Below the pieces are notes generated by a model, which did not search any database, had not been told where the DNA came from, and was given only the letters and a program-made list of their open reading frames with translations. Shown one piece after another: positions 33,729 through 46,277 of a DNA stretch of 64,000 nucleotides; within the stretch, counting starts at the first letter, position 1, and each line of letters begins with the position of its first letter. Where the stretch lies: positions 47,745,092 through 47,809,091 of the forward strand of contig CM042156.1 of assembly GCA_023376005.1 (NCBI GenBank). The letters run 5' to 3'. The position numbers were made by a program, and so were the translations under genes. The DNA comes from Doryteuthis pealeii. Its lineage: Eukaryota; Mollusca; Cephalopoda; Myopsida; Loliginidae.

Positions 33729-34256
33729 GGTAATTTATGAGAAGTGCGTCCCGGTCTCCTGCCTCAGAATTGCTACCTGGTGACTATTAAAATAACGTCC
33801 CCTGCTATGTCGTCTCGGCAGTGTTACTTGAAAGAAAACAACCAACTTAGGGCGTTAAATGTATTTTAGAGGGGGGGGCTTCTCTTTTTTTGCTGTAATT
33901 CTTATTTATTTTATCGTAATTTTGTTTAGAAATTTATTTTATAGAAATTTGTCGTAATTCTTGTTTATATAGAAATTTGTCGTAATTCTTGTTTAGAATA
34001 TGAAGATGATATCTATCTATCTATCTACCTCAATTTGTTCATTTTTTACTTTGTTTTATATATATCTATCCACCCATCTCCGTTTGTTCATAAAAAAAGA
34101 GAAGCCCCCACCCCTCTAAAATACATTTAACGCCCTAAGTTGGTTGTTTTCTTTCAAGTAACACTGCGAGACGACATAGCTGGGGACGTTATTTTAATAG
34201 TCACCGGGTAGCAATTTCTGAGGCAGGAGACCGGGACGCACTTCCTCAAAATTATC
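33729..34256. mobile_element. hAT-like MITE (copy A'), in JmjC intron
   Basis: Ends GGTAATTTATGAGAAGTGC and complement, with flanks ACTGTTTT and ATTGTTTC. The interior is itself strongly palindromic (ACGTCCC-GCTATGTCGTCTCGG near both ends). Absent from copy A at 6640. Confidence 0.83.
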
Positions 34257-34424
34257 ATTGTTTCCTATAACAGAATTTTTTAGTTTTTACAATAGTTGAA
34301 AAAAAAAATATAAATAAATAATAAATAGAACCCTTTCATAAAGTTATTGTCTATTTGACATCATAAATGTAATTTATGAATTCTCTAATTATGACAATAA
34401 ATTAAAATGGTTTGTCAGTCAATA

Positions 34425-35227
34425 TATCATGGCGAGTCAAAAGTTTTGTAATGTTTTGCTAATGTGAGGCACAATTCAGTAACTCTGGATGCTTTTGCCA
34501 AGCAAAGAAGCAAAAATGATGATGAACCACACTGGGACAGTGAAATGCCAAGCTTGCCTGATACTCTCTACCTGCCTCTATGGTTTGGAGTATAGCCTTG
34601 GCATACATGGTTAAACCTACCTAACATTACCTGATCATTGAGGTTCTTGTAACCCAAGCAAAATTTCTTGAACCATCTGGTTACTGTACTGAATCAACTG
34701 TGGTGGTTGTATTGTGGTAGCTTGAGTGCTGACATGTGCATTGCTTCTTGTATGATTTGAAAGTCTCACAGATGAATGTGCAATGTAGTCTAATTTGAGA
34801 ACTTCTTTCTTACAAGTTCAAACTGGGCCAAAACTGAAATGGAAGCAACCCAAAAAACATTTGTTGTAGAAAAGGTGAAGAAGGCACAGTTGATCACAGT
34901 AACCAGATAGTTTCAAGAAATTTTGATTCAGGTTGAAAGAACCTTGACAATCAGGAAAGCTCAGGTAGGCCTAAAACCATGGATTCTGAGGCAGTGCTCC
35001 AAGCCATAGAGGCACATCCAGCAAGTAGCACTTAGAGTGTATCTCATATTCCAGTGTAGTTCATCATCTTTATAACCTTTGCAAAAGCATCTGGAGCTAC
35101 CAAATTATACTTCATGTTACTAAAATATTGCATAACTTTTCATTCACCCTAGTAGTTAATATTATTTCTTTCTTTTGTATTAGATTAACCTCCCCCAACT
35201 CACAAATGTAGGAGGTCTAAGTCCTAT
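34425..35227. mobile_element. Mariner fold-back element (copy A')
   Basis: Inverted counterpart of 44775-45590, with the same paired half-mariner segments (for example SEAVLQAIEAHPAS near 34980-35030). Copy A has the uninterrupted site at about 6474-6500. Confidence 0.76.
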
Positions 35228-37145
35228 TGTTACATAATCTATGCATAGATTATTGTCAACCCCCTGTATTTCTGAAGGGATGGCCCCTTTTCATATTACG
35301 GGCAGGACTTTCCATGGAATATTACAGAAAGCCTGCAAAATATGTGAAGTCACGTGGGACCAAGTTAACCCGTCAGTTCCAGCTTGGACATCAGGCAGAA
35401 ATGAGGTCTGCCTTAGCTGGGATCAAATGCACACGCGTGTTGTGTTAGTTAGAAGAAGAAGAAGTTTAAAGAAATAATATGGTGTTCTTGCTTGATGAAT
35501 GTCTTGGCAAAAAGACTGACCAAGAAGAAGGAATGCATCAAAGATGAACAGCCAGCAAGAATCTAGAAATAGAATTCAACATGGAGAGAAAGAATAGAAA
35601 CTGTAGTGAGATAGCCAATGGCGTGTTATCTCATTTACATATGTGTATTACAGCAGGAGATATATAGAGACTGTTTAGAGGACTGGTATGAAATTAGCTA
35701 CGAGAAGCTAAACCTGAGCCACGATTACACTCGAAGAATTACTGATTACTACTACAACAGAGAATACAAAACCACACCTCACAACAGAATGACTAGAGAT
35801 CACCAAATAGCCAAAGAAGTAAGTAATGCAAAATGCATCTCTCTGCCTACTTGTGTCTATCTCTCTCCCCTCTCTCCAGTAAAAGAACACTTGTGTATAT
35901 ACCCAACATGGGTATTGTTACGTTCCATCAAATGATAAACGGTTTAAAACTTTTGGAATATTCTTGTTAGACTGTGTGACGCTGGAGAGGGAGGAGTCAC
36001 AGAATTTACCCTAAAGCTCACCGGAAGAAGAAAAACTGTTTAGTCATGCCGTAACCGGCCTAGCTAAAAGAGAAGGCACACGAAACGAACGACTGATACT
36101 ACACTCGTTGCCTTACCCACGTACGCAAACGTACCGAGACAGGTGACGTCACGATTTGGAGGAAGGGAGAGCGATCCCTGATAGCATTGTCAGTTTCAAC
36201 AGTATATACCAGAGGGCGGTCAGTGAACATCTCGTGGGGGAGGAAGACGAAGAATGTCTCCCAAGAAGAAAGTTATCAAATTGAAAATGCCAGATAAAGA
36301 AACTAATACCGGAATAATCATTTATCACGGAAAACAAATCACCCATAAAACAAAGATAAGTTGCAAAGTCTTTCATATGAACCTTTCTAAATTGTTTCGA
36401 AGAAGAAATTCCACCAAAATGACATTCGTTCGTATTATGATTTCCAAAGACTATAACCTTGAATTAAATGTTGTGTTTTAATAATACTGTGTTTTATTTT
36501 TCTTTGCCAAGTTTTTTTTGCATGTGCACTTTCATTTCTTTGGTATCTCTGATGGAAAGCGCTGTATAGCGTTGAACATAGCATATGTAACAGTATATTG
36601 TTGCATAGCGCCTTCTTCACTGGCCACTAATAATTATAATGTTATATATCTCTTTCTTTTCTTCTATATCTGTTGTATTTCTTCTGGCCAGCTTTGCTTC
36701 GATCGTCTTTGGTATTCTATCATCTATCTTGACTTTGGTCTGGTCTCTGGTCTAGCGTCTTGATCTGCTAAGGTCTGGACTTTCTTTTGCTCTGTTTTTG
36801 CTGGCTGGTCGTCCTGGATTCATTTCTTAGTCTTGTTACCAAGACATTCATCAACCACAAGAACATATTAATTATACAAACTTTTATTCCTTAACTATAC
36901 ATTTCATGTAACTAATATCTGACTAACATAGCGCGCGTGAGTTCCAGTTTAGGCAGGACTTAAAATGGCCGACTGCTCTGCCTGATCTAACAAACTGGCG
37001 ACCGAACAGTCCACGTGACTTCACGTATTTTGGAGGGCTTCTGTAATTTTCCATGGAAGGACCCGGCCATGGTATGAAAGGGTCATCCCCCTCAGAATTA
37101 CAGGGGATTGACAATAATCTTATGCAACCGCATGATTATGTAACA
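35228..37145 (-). mobile_element. Three-LTR cluster, inverted copy A'
   Basis: Inverted counterpart of 4509-6474: unit 3 at 35228-35908, LTR 2 at 35916-36592 with GTAT on both sides, and LTR 1 at 36599-37145. The plus-strand frames here (35618-35935 and 36254-36481) are open but show no known domain and lie within LTR sequence. Confidence 0.8.
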
Positions 37146-37224
37146 TATGTGTATGAGTATGAACATTCTGTAATGTATTTGCAATCTGTTGGAGAAATGA
37201 AATATTGAGAAAAATGTTTTAAAA

Positions 37225-37475
37225 GTAAAGTCGACAGGGTGACTAAAGTCAGTATTCAGCCAGTCAGCGAGGGAGTCTATCCCCTTTCAATAGCCGCTAG
37301 ACCAAGGGAGATTGTTTTAGCATCTGAGGTGGAGCGCCACACCTACCATCAGCTCCTTACTTTACCGCACAGATCCCTGTGCTACTCATGCTGAGTTGGC
37401 GGGGACCGGTATCGAACTAGGAACCTTGTTTGGGTTTCTAGCCGAACGCTTCTACCGATGAGCTAACGCCGGCCC
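37225..37475 (-). mobile_element. tRNA-derived SINE (copy A')
   Basis: The inverted counterpart of the SINE at 4181, with A box and B box recognisable on the minus strand and a few internal indels in the A-box region (CGATGAGCTAACG). Confidence 0.8.
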
Positions 37476-39360
37476 TAATTAGATTGCATTAATTCAAAAG
37501 TGATTATTATTAGAATTATTTAAATTTTTGTTCATTAAAAAAAAAGAGAAGCAATGGCTTAAAACTTGATCTGATTTTGAGAATTAACTAAGATGGAGAA
37601 AATCTGATTTGAATTGTTTTGTTTACCTGTCATGTTCACTATTGGTTCACGGTAATTCTTTTAATGTGAGGATTCTGTTCTGTCTTCCGTTGTACAATCT
37701 GAATCATTAAACCACCAAAGATGACTGAACCAAAAATGATACAAGATTTCTTTCATCACTTGAACGAAACTGATGATACCAACCTGTTACAATAAAACAA
37801 CATTAAACTCAGTTTAGTTTGCTGTTAGAGTTGAACTTTTCTTTAAAAGAATTAGGTGTGCAAATTTATCTTGGAAATTTTAGAATTTTTTAGATGCCTC
37901 AAAAGCAAAGAATTATGCAAATTATCTTTAGTATAAATAAAGTCTGGTTTATTTTATAATACTGGCTTGCGCATGTTTTTCAAGGTCGAATATATAATAG
38001 CTGATATTAAGGCAGTGTCTTATATTGAATAAAAAATCAGATGCATTTTTTCTAATTAGATCAAATTCAGCATAAACATGACATATATATTTGGTTAACC
38101 TTTGACCTTTGGAAAAAAAATTAACATAGGCCAGCATTATATACTAGACTGAGTCAACAGGAGTTGTATAAAAATAATGGTTATTTCCTATAAGTCTAAC
38201 ATAAACAAAGGGGAACACTCTGGAATGATAAATTATTTATTTATTTTCCATTGAACTACCTAACCCTAACCCTGTTTGCTTTTTTTCCAGTAGATCAATA
38301 AATATATAAATAATATCAGTCAAGCAGTGTTCCCCTTGTTTATGTTAGACTTATAGGAAATACTGATAATTTATAATGTAATATCTTATTATATATGTTA
38401 TATATCATTAAGAAATAAATGTTACATAGTATATTGTGTGGAAAATTTGCATAACCCGTTTTAATAAATAATTTTAATAAAATAATTTTAAAAATAATTA
38501 CTTGGATGGCGTAATGATTTCTAATACCCATTCTTTTTATTCACAAACATATTAAACAATCTATGTAGAATTTTACATTGAAATCAATTTAGAATTAAAG
38601 TAAAAAGAAATGTAATTTTTTATGTTCTTATTCAATGTCATTAGTCGAATTCAATATAATATTTAATTATATTAAAATTTAAATACTTGTGCCCAAAGGG
38701 TACATTTTTTGCTAGTAGCAATAAAAGTAGCAGACTTAAGAAAACTCAATACTATATAATCTAAAAAGAAAACCATTACTACTTATGTGGAATATATAAA
38801 CAGTCCACCTTTTTTTAAAGTAACAGTTGTCCAATTTGCTTTCATGAGGTTGGGAAATTCTGGATCAACTGCATCAACATCAACATTACTGTAAGATCCT
38901 TTTTTGCTCAAAACCTTCGGTTTCAATCAATCTTTGTATTTCTGGAAATAAATGCAATCTCAAGTACATACTGTTATAATCAACTGGAACAAATGGGTTA
39001 TGGCTGGATTTCATGTAGAACAAGTGTATTGATAACTCAAAATATGGGGTATAATAAATTCCAAAAGATAGAAAGATTTAAAAAAAAAAAAAGAAAAAAA
39101 AGAAGAAAAAAGCTCCTCTTGTAGACATTGTTCTGTTTCTTGGTAAAATTCACATATGGATAATCATCTCCAGTAAATCTTTGATATTGATTGCTTTTAT
39201 TATATAAGTTTCTCTACCCAACCTTAAGTTCTTTTAATTAATTCTTAAAAAAGCAATTATCAAATCTGAATTTAGACAAGAAAATTTACCTGCCGATAAA
39301 TTTACCAAAGATGAATTTAGCTGCTACAATTGTTATACATACAAAATTCATTACCTTACA

Positions 39361-39760
39361 AATAGGTAGAGACTTGAAATTAATCAGTATATATACCCCC
39401 CCCCAAAAAAAAAAAATTAATAGGCTCCTTAAAAATGTATCTTTCTGAAAAGAAACATATGAGAATATATTTAAAAATTACAAGGCTACATTAAGCAATT
39501 TAGATTTATTTTGTCTCTATTTCTTTTGTTTTGAAATTTTCATACCTTACAAATGGTAGGTAGAGAACTTGAAATTAATCAGTATATATACCCCCCCCCC
39601 CCATGCCAAAACCCCCAAAAAACAAACAATTAATAAGCTGGCTTAAAAAATGTATCTTTCTGAAAAAAAAAAAAAAAGAAAACATTGAGGAATATATTAA
39701 AATTACAAGCTACATTAGCAAATTTAAGATTTATTTTGTCTTCAATTTCTTTTGTTTTGT
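39361..39760 (-). repeat. Local tandem duplication, about 190 bp x 2 (copy A')
   Basis: The segment with CCTTACAAAT-GGTAGAGACTTG...CCCCCC...GTATCTTTCTGAAAA...TTTTGTCT occurs twice in a row. Copy A has a single copy at about 2090-2290; A'' has the same duplication at 40200-40620. Confidence 0.8.
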
Positions 39761-39912
39761 ATTTAAAGCATTGAAAAGGTGAATCAATTGAAATAATAGA
39801 ATCTTTTTAGAAAACAAAGTGAAAAAAATCTATTTCTAAATATTAAATCTTTAAGATAGTTTTTTGCAAATGCTGAATTTTGCGTAAGATAAATTCATCA
39901 TCATCATCATCA

Positions 39913-40031
39913 CATCTGCCTCATTTTTCCACTTCTATTAGTTTTAATTTACTTTGCATAAAAATTCAAAATGGCATCAAATGGTTATTGGGGTGAAAAT
40001 AGGAATTGGCACCCCTAATTCAAAAACCAGA
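39913..40031 (+). other. Spacer at the centre of the A'/A'' inverted repeat
   Basis: About 119 bp matching A 1816-1933 once only. The left arm ends in (ATC)n and the right arm starts in (GAT)n, so the turnaround sits at a trinucleotide repeat. The sequence on the far side of this spacer in A (the solo LTR at 1310-1775) is not present at the turnaround. Confidence 0.8.
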
Positions 40032-40199
40032 TGATGGATGATGATGATGATGATGATGGAATTTATCTTACGCAAAATTTCAGCATTTGCAAAAAAACTA
40101 TTCTTTAAAAGATTTAATATTTAGAATAGATTTTTTTCACTTTGTTTTCTAAAAGATTTCATTGATTCATTGATTCAACCTTTTCAATGCTTTAAAGTA

Positions 40200-40620
40200 C
40201 AAACAAAGAAATAGAGACAAAAATAAATCTAAATTTGCTTAATGTAGCCTTGTAAATTTTTAAATATATCCTCAATGTTTTCTTTTTTTTTTTTTTTCAG
40301 AAAGATACATTTTTAAGCCAGCTTATTTAATTGTTTGTTTTTTGGGGGGTTTTTGGCATGGGGGGGGGGTATATATACTGATTAATTTTCAAGTCTCTAC
40401 CTACCTATTGTAAGGTATGAATTCAAAACAAAAGAAAAATAGAGACAAAAATAAATTCAAATTTGCTTAATGTAGCCTTTTAATTTTTAATATATCCTCA
40501 ATGTTTTCTTTTTCAGAAAGATACATTTTTAAGGCAGCCTATTAATTTTTTTTTTTGGGGGGGGGTATATACTGATTAATTTTCAAAGTCTCTACCTATT
40601 TGTAAGTATGAAATTTGTAG
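40200..40620 (+). repeat. Local tandem duplication, about 190 bp x 2 (copy A'')
   Basis: Direct counterpart of 39361-39760; the second unit begins at about 40425 with CAAAACAAAAGAAAAATAGAG. Confidence 0.8.
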
Positions 40621-42508
40621 TTAAAAACAATGTGGTACAGTAAATTCATCTTTTGGTAAATTTATCGCAGGTAAATATTCTTGTCTAAATTCAGAATTGA
40701 TAATGCTTTTAAGAATTTAATTAAAAGACTTAAGGGTTAGGGTTAGAAGAAAACTATATTATAAATAAAAGCAATTCAGATACAAAGAATTTACTGGAGG
40801 ATGAATTATCCATATGATGAATTTTACCAAGAAAACAGAACAATGTCTACAAGAGGAGCTTTTTTCTTTCTTTTTTTTTCTTTTTTTTTTTTTAAATCTT
40901 TCTATCTTTGGAATTTATTATACCCATATTTTGAGGTTATCAATACATTGTTCTACCTGAAATCCAGCCATAACCCATTTGTCCAGTTGTATTATAACAG
41001 TATGTACTTGAGATTGCATTTATTTCCAGAAATTTACAAAGATTTGATTGAAACGAAGGTTTTGAGCAAAAAGGATCTTACAGTAATGTTGATGTTGATG
41101 CAGTTGATCCAGAAATGTTTCCCAACCTCATGAAAGCAAATTGGACAAACTGTTTTACAAAAAAAGGTGACTGTTTTATATTCCACATAAGTAAGTAATG
41201 GTTTTCTTTTTGATTATATAGTAATTGAGTTTTCTTAAGTCTGCTACTTTTATTGCTACTAGCAAAAAATGTACCCTTTGGGCAAAGTATTTTAAATTTT
41301 AATATAATTAATATTATATTGAATTCGCACTAATGACATTGAATAAGAACATAAAAAAGATTACATTTCTTTTTACTTTATTCTAATTGATTTCAATGTA
41401 AAATTCTACATAGGATTGTTTTTAATATGTTTGTGAATAAAAGAATGGTATTAGAATCATTAACACCAGTAATTATTTTATTAAAATTATTTTATTAAAA
41501 TTATTTATTAAAACGGGGTATGCAAATTTTCCACACAATATACTATGTAAAACATTTATTTCTTAATGATATATACTATATAAATAAGTATTACATATTA
41601 ATTTATCAGTTATTTCCTATAAGTCTAACATAAACAAAGGAACCACTCTTGACTGATAAATTATTTATATATTTATTGATCTACTAGGAAAAAAAGCAAA
41701 CAGGGTTAGGGTTTAGGGTAGTTCAATGGGAAAATAATAAATAATTTATCATTCAAGAGTGGTTCCCTTTGTTTATGTTAGACTTATAGGAAATAACCAA
41801 TTTATTTTTATACAACTCCTGTTGAGCAGTCAGTCTAGTATATAATGCTGGCCTATGTTAATTTTTTTTTTCCAAAGGTCAAAGGTTAACCAAATGATAT
41901 ATGTCATTTATGCTGAATTTGATCTAATTAGAAAAAAAATGCATCTGATTTTTTTATTCAATATAAGACACTGCCTTAATATCAGCTATTTATATTCGAC
42001 CTTGAAAACATCGCAAGCCAGTATTATAGAATTAACCAGACTTATTATACTATAAAGATAATTTGCATAATTCTTGTCTTTTGAGGCATCTAAAAAATTC
42101 TAAATTTCCAAGATAAATTTGCACCACCTAATTCTTTTAAGAAAAGTTCAAATCTAACAGCAAACTAAACTGAGTTTAATGTTGTTTTATTTGTACAGGT
42201 GGTATCATCAGTTTCGTTTCAAGTGATGAAAGAAATCTTGGTATCAATTTTTGGTTCAGTCATCTTGGTGGTTTAATGATTCAGATTGTACAACGGAAAC
42301 AGAGACAGAATCCTCACATTTAAAAAATTACAAGTGAAACCAAATATTGAACATGACAGGTAACAAACAATTCAAATCAGATTCTCCATCTTTAGTTATT
42401 CTCATATCAGATACAAGTTTTATAGCCATTGCTCTCTTTTTTTTTTAAATGACAAAAATTTAATAAATTCTAATAATAAATCACTTTGAATTAATGCAAT
42501 CTAATTAA

Positions 42509-42760
42509 GGGCCGGTTAGCTCAGTCGGTTAGAGCGTTCGGCTAGAAACCACAAGGTTCCTAGTTCGATACCGGTCCCCGCCAACTCAGCGTATGAGTAG
42601 CACAGGGATTCTGTGCGGTAAAGTAAGGAGCTGATGAGGTAGTGTGGCGCTCCACCTCAGATGCTAAAACAATCTCCTTGGTCTAGCGCTATTTGAAGGG
42701 GATAGATCCCTCGCTGATGGCTTGATACTGACTTTAGTCCACCCTGTCGACTTTACTTTT
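42509..42760 (+). mobile_element. tRNA-derived SINE (copy A'')
   Basis: The direct counterpart of 4181-4425, with intact A box (TAGCTCAGTCGG) and B box (AGTTCGATACC). Confidence 0.83.
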
Positions 42761-42838
42761 TAAAATTATTTTCATATTTCATTTCTCCAACAGATTGCAA
42801 TTCACATTACCAGAATGTTACATACTTCATTACACATA

Positions 42839-44774
42839 TTTACATAATTCTATGCGGTTGCATAAGATTATTGTCAATCCCCTGTAATTCTGAGGGGATG
42901 ACCCTTTTCATTACCATGGCGGGGTCCTTCCATGGAAAATTACAGAAGCCCTCCAATACGTGAAGTCACGTGGGACCTGTTCGGTCGCCAGTTTGAAGTT
43001 AGACGTCAGGCAGAGCAGTCGGCCCATTTTAAGTCCTGCCTTAAAACTGGAACTCACGCGGCCTATGTAGTCAGATATTAGTTACAGAAATGTATAGTTA
43101 AGGAAATAAAAGTTTGTATAATTAATATTGTTCTTGTGGTTGATGAATGTCTTGGTAACAAGACTAAGAAATGAATCCAGGACGACCAGCCAGCAAAAAA
43201 CAGAGCAAAAAAGTCCAGGACCTTAGCAGATCCAAGACGCTAGACCAGAAGACCAGACCAAGTCAAGATAGATGATAGAAATAACCAAAGACGATCAGAA
43301 GCAAAGCTGGCCAGAAGAAAATACAAACCATATATAGAAGGAAAGAAAGGTATATAACATTATAATTATTTAGTGCCAGTGAAGAAGGCGCTATGCAACA
43401 CATATACTGTTACATATGCCTATCGTTCAACGCTAACAGCGCTTTCCATCAGAGATACCAAGGAAAATGAAAGGTGCACATGCAAAAAAAACTGGCAAAG
43501 AAAATAAAACACAGTATTTATTGAAACACAACATTTAATTCAAGGTTATAGTCTTTGGAAATCATTAATACGAAACGAATTGTTCTTTGGTGGAATTTCT
43601 TCTTCGAAATCAATTTAGAAAGGTTCATAATGAAAGGACTTGCACTTATCTTTGTTTTATGGGTGATTTGTTTTCCGTGATAATGATTATTCCGGTATTA
43701 GTTCTTTATTCTGGCATTTTCAATTGTGAAACTTTCTTCTTGGGAGACATTCTTCGTCTCCCTCCCCACAGATGTTCACTGACCGGCCCCTCTGGTATAT
43801 ACTGTTGATGAAACTGACAATGCTATCAGGGATCGCTCTCCCTTCCTCAAATCGTGACGTCACCTGTCTCGGTACGTTTGCGTACGTGGGTAAAGGCAAC
43901 GAGTGTAGTATCAGTCGTTCGTTTCGTGTGCCTTCCTCTTCTTAGCTAGGCCGGTTACGGCCATGACTAAACAGTTTTTCTTCTTCCGGTGGAGCTTTTA
44001 GGGTAAAATTTCTGTGACTCCCTCCCTCTCCCAGCGTCACCACAGTCTAAACAAGAATATTCCAAAAGTTTAAACCGTTTATCATTATGGGAACGTAACA
44101 ATACCCAATGTTGGGTATACACAAGTGTTCTTTTACTGGAGAGAGGGGAGAGAGATAGACACAAGTAGGCAGAGAGATGCATTTTGCATTACTTACTTCT
44201 TTGGCTATTTGGTGATTCTCTAGTCTTCTGTGTGAGGTGTGTTTTGTATTCTCTGTTTAGGTAGTTCAGTAATTCTTCGAGTGAATCGGGACTTCAGGTC
44301 TTCAGCTTCTCGTAGCTAATTTCATACCAGTCCTCTAAACAGTCTCTATATATCTCCTGCGTAATACACATATGTAAATTGAGATAACACCATTGGCTAT
44401 CCACTACATTTCTATTTTCTCTCCTGTTGAATTCTATTTCTAGTTCTGCTGGCTGTTCATCTTTGATGCATTCCTTCTTCTTGGTCAGTCTTTTTGCCCA
44501 AGACATTCATCAAGCAAGAACACCATATTGATTCTTTAAACTGTCTTCTTCTTCTAACTAACACAACACCGTGTTGCATTTGATCCCAGCTAAGGCAGAC
44601 CTATTTCTGCCTGATCGTCCAAGCTGCGAAACTCGGGTTAACTTGTCCCACGTGACTTCACATTATTTTTCAGGCTTTCTGTAATATTCCATGGAAAGTC
44701 TGCCCGTAATATGAAAAAGGCCATCCCTCAGAAATACAGGGGGTTGACAATAATCTATGCATAGATATGTAACA
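42839..44774 (+). mobile_element. Three-LTR cluster, copy A''
   Basis: Direct counterpart of 4509-6474: LTR 1 at 42839-43400, LTR 2 at 43408-44100 with ATAC on both sides, and unit 3 at 44109-44774. The first bases of LTR 1 are damaged (ATATTTACATAATTC), consistent with indel noise. Confidence 0.78.
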
Positions 44775-45590
44775 ATAGGACTTAGACCTCCTACATGTGA
44801 GTTGGGGGGAGGTTAATCTAATACAAAAGAAAGAAATTAATATTAACTACTAGGGTGAATGAAAAGTTATGCAATATTTTAGTAACATGAAGTATAATTT
44901 GGTAGCTCCAGATGCTTTTGCAAAGGTATAAAGATGATGAACTACACTGGAATATGAGATACACTCTAAGTGCTACTTGCTGGATGTTGCCTCATGGCTT
45001 GGAGCACTGCCTCAGAATCCATGGTTTTAGGCCTACCTGAGCTTTCCTGATTGTCAAGGTTCTTTCAACCTGAATCAAAATTTCTTGAAACTATCTGGTT
45101 ACTGTGATCAACTGTGCCTTCTTCACCTTTTCTACAACAAATGTTTTTTGGGTTGCTTCCATTTCAGTTTTGGCCCAGTTTGAACTTGTAAAGAAGAAGT
45201 TCTCAAATTAGACTACATTGCACATTCATCTGTGAGACTTTCAAATCATACAAGAAGCAATGCACATGTCAGCACATCAACTACCACAATACTACCAACC
45301 ACAGTTGATTTCAGTACAGTAACCAGATGGTTCAAGAAATTTTGCTTGGGTTACAAGAACCTCAATGATCAGGTAATGTTAGGTAGGTTTAAAACCATGT
45401 ATGCCAAGGCTATACTCCAAACCATAGAGGCAGGTAGAGAGTATCAGGCAAGCTTGGCATTTCACTGTCCAGTGTGGTTCATCATCATTTTGCTTCTTTG
45501 CTTGGCAAAAGCATCCAGAGTTACTGAATTGTGCCTCACATTAGCAAAACATTACAAAACTTTTGACTCGCCATGATATATTGACTGACA
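44775..45590. mobile_element. Mariner fold-back element (copy A''), absent from copy A
   Basis: About 0.8 kb made of two diverged half-mariner segments head to head. The plus strand (45290-45575) reads TTVDFSTVTRWFKKFC...AKAILQTIEA...AKASRVTELCLTL, and the minus strand (45160-44845) reads the related EAVLQAIEAHPASST...FAKASGATKL. WF-KF and LQ-IEA are hallmarks of the N-terminal helix-turn-helix of mariner transposases. The outer ends GGTGAATGAAAAGTTATGC and the complement of CATTACAAAACTTTTGACTCGCC (44865-44895 and 45545-45573) pair imperfectly. There is no catalytic domain, so it is non-autonomous. Confidence 0.78.
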
Positions 45591-45748
45591 AACCATTTTA
45601 ATTTATTGTCATAATTAGAGAATTCATAAATTACATTTATGATGTCAAATAGACAATAACTTTATGAAAAGGGTTCTATTTATTTATTTATTTATATTTT
45701 TTTTTCAACTATTGTAAAAACTAAAAAATTCTGTTTATAGGAAACAAT

Positions 45749-46277
45749 GATAATTTATGAGGAAGTGCGTCCCGGTCTCCTGCCTCAGAAATTGCTACCC
45801 GGTGACTATTAAAATAACGTCCCCAGCTATGTCGTCTCGGCAGTGTTACTTGAAAAGAAAACAACCAACTTAGGGCGTTAAATGTATTTTAGAGGGTGGG
45901 GGCTTCTCTTTTTTTATATGAACAAACGGAGATGGTGGATAGATATATATAAACAAAGTAAAAATGAACAAATTGAGGGTAATAGATAGATAGATATCCA
46001 TCTTCATATCTAAACAAGAATTACGACAAATTTCTATAAATAAACAAGATTTACGACAAATTTCTATAAAAAAATTTCTAAACCAAATTACGATAAATAA
46101 ATAAGAATTACAGCAAAAAAGAGAGCCCCCCCCCTCTAAAATACATTAACGCCCTAAGTGGTTGTTTTCTTTCAAGTAACACCTGCCGAGACGACATAGC
46201 AGGGACGTTATTTTGAATAGTCACCAGGTAGCAAGTTTGAGGCAGGAGACCGCGGACGCACTTCCTCATAAATTACC
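45749..46277. mobile_element. hAT-like MITE (copy A''), TSD (G/A)AAACAAT
   Basis: Flanks GAAACAAT (45741-45748) and AAAACAAT (46278-46285). Copy A has the empty site GGAAACAATTTTTC at about 6638-6651 with a single copy, which supports an 8-bp target duplication. Confidence 0.86.

Larger units (their letters stand above)
32344..38941 (-). pseudogene. JmjC/EF-hand gene fragment, inverted copy A' (indel-disrupted)
   Basis: The same four exons lie on the minus strand at about 38783-38941, 37627-37783, 33542-33637 and 32344-32539. Splice signals are mostly kept, but the donor of the third exon reads GAT|GTGGAG and the first exon is 159 nt rather than 161. Small deletions break the frame in most exons. 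It carries the same mariner fold-back (34425-35227) and hAT-like MITE (33729-34256) as copy A'', so A' and A'' come from the same allele. It may be only the reverse arm of a fold-back read rather than a separate locus. Confidence 0.68.
25576..39912 (-). repeat. Segmental block A' (inverted copy)
   Basis: Starts at the first base after the N gap with the reverse complement of A near 14215 (GGTGGGAGT...TGTACCCTAAGTAAG) and runs backward through every landmark to the trinucleotide repeat at 39896-39912. It shares with A'', but not with A, a mariner fold-back, two hAT-like MITE insertions and a local tandem duplication. Confidence 0.9.

Noticed and set aside
35618..36481. Novel proteins encoded in the LTR cluster of A' (frames 35618-35935 and 36254-36481)
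   Set aside because: The frames are not kept in copies A and A'', lie inside solo LTR sequence, and show no known motif.
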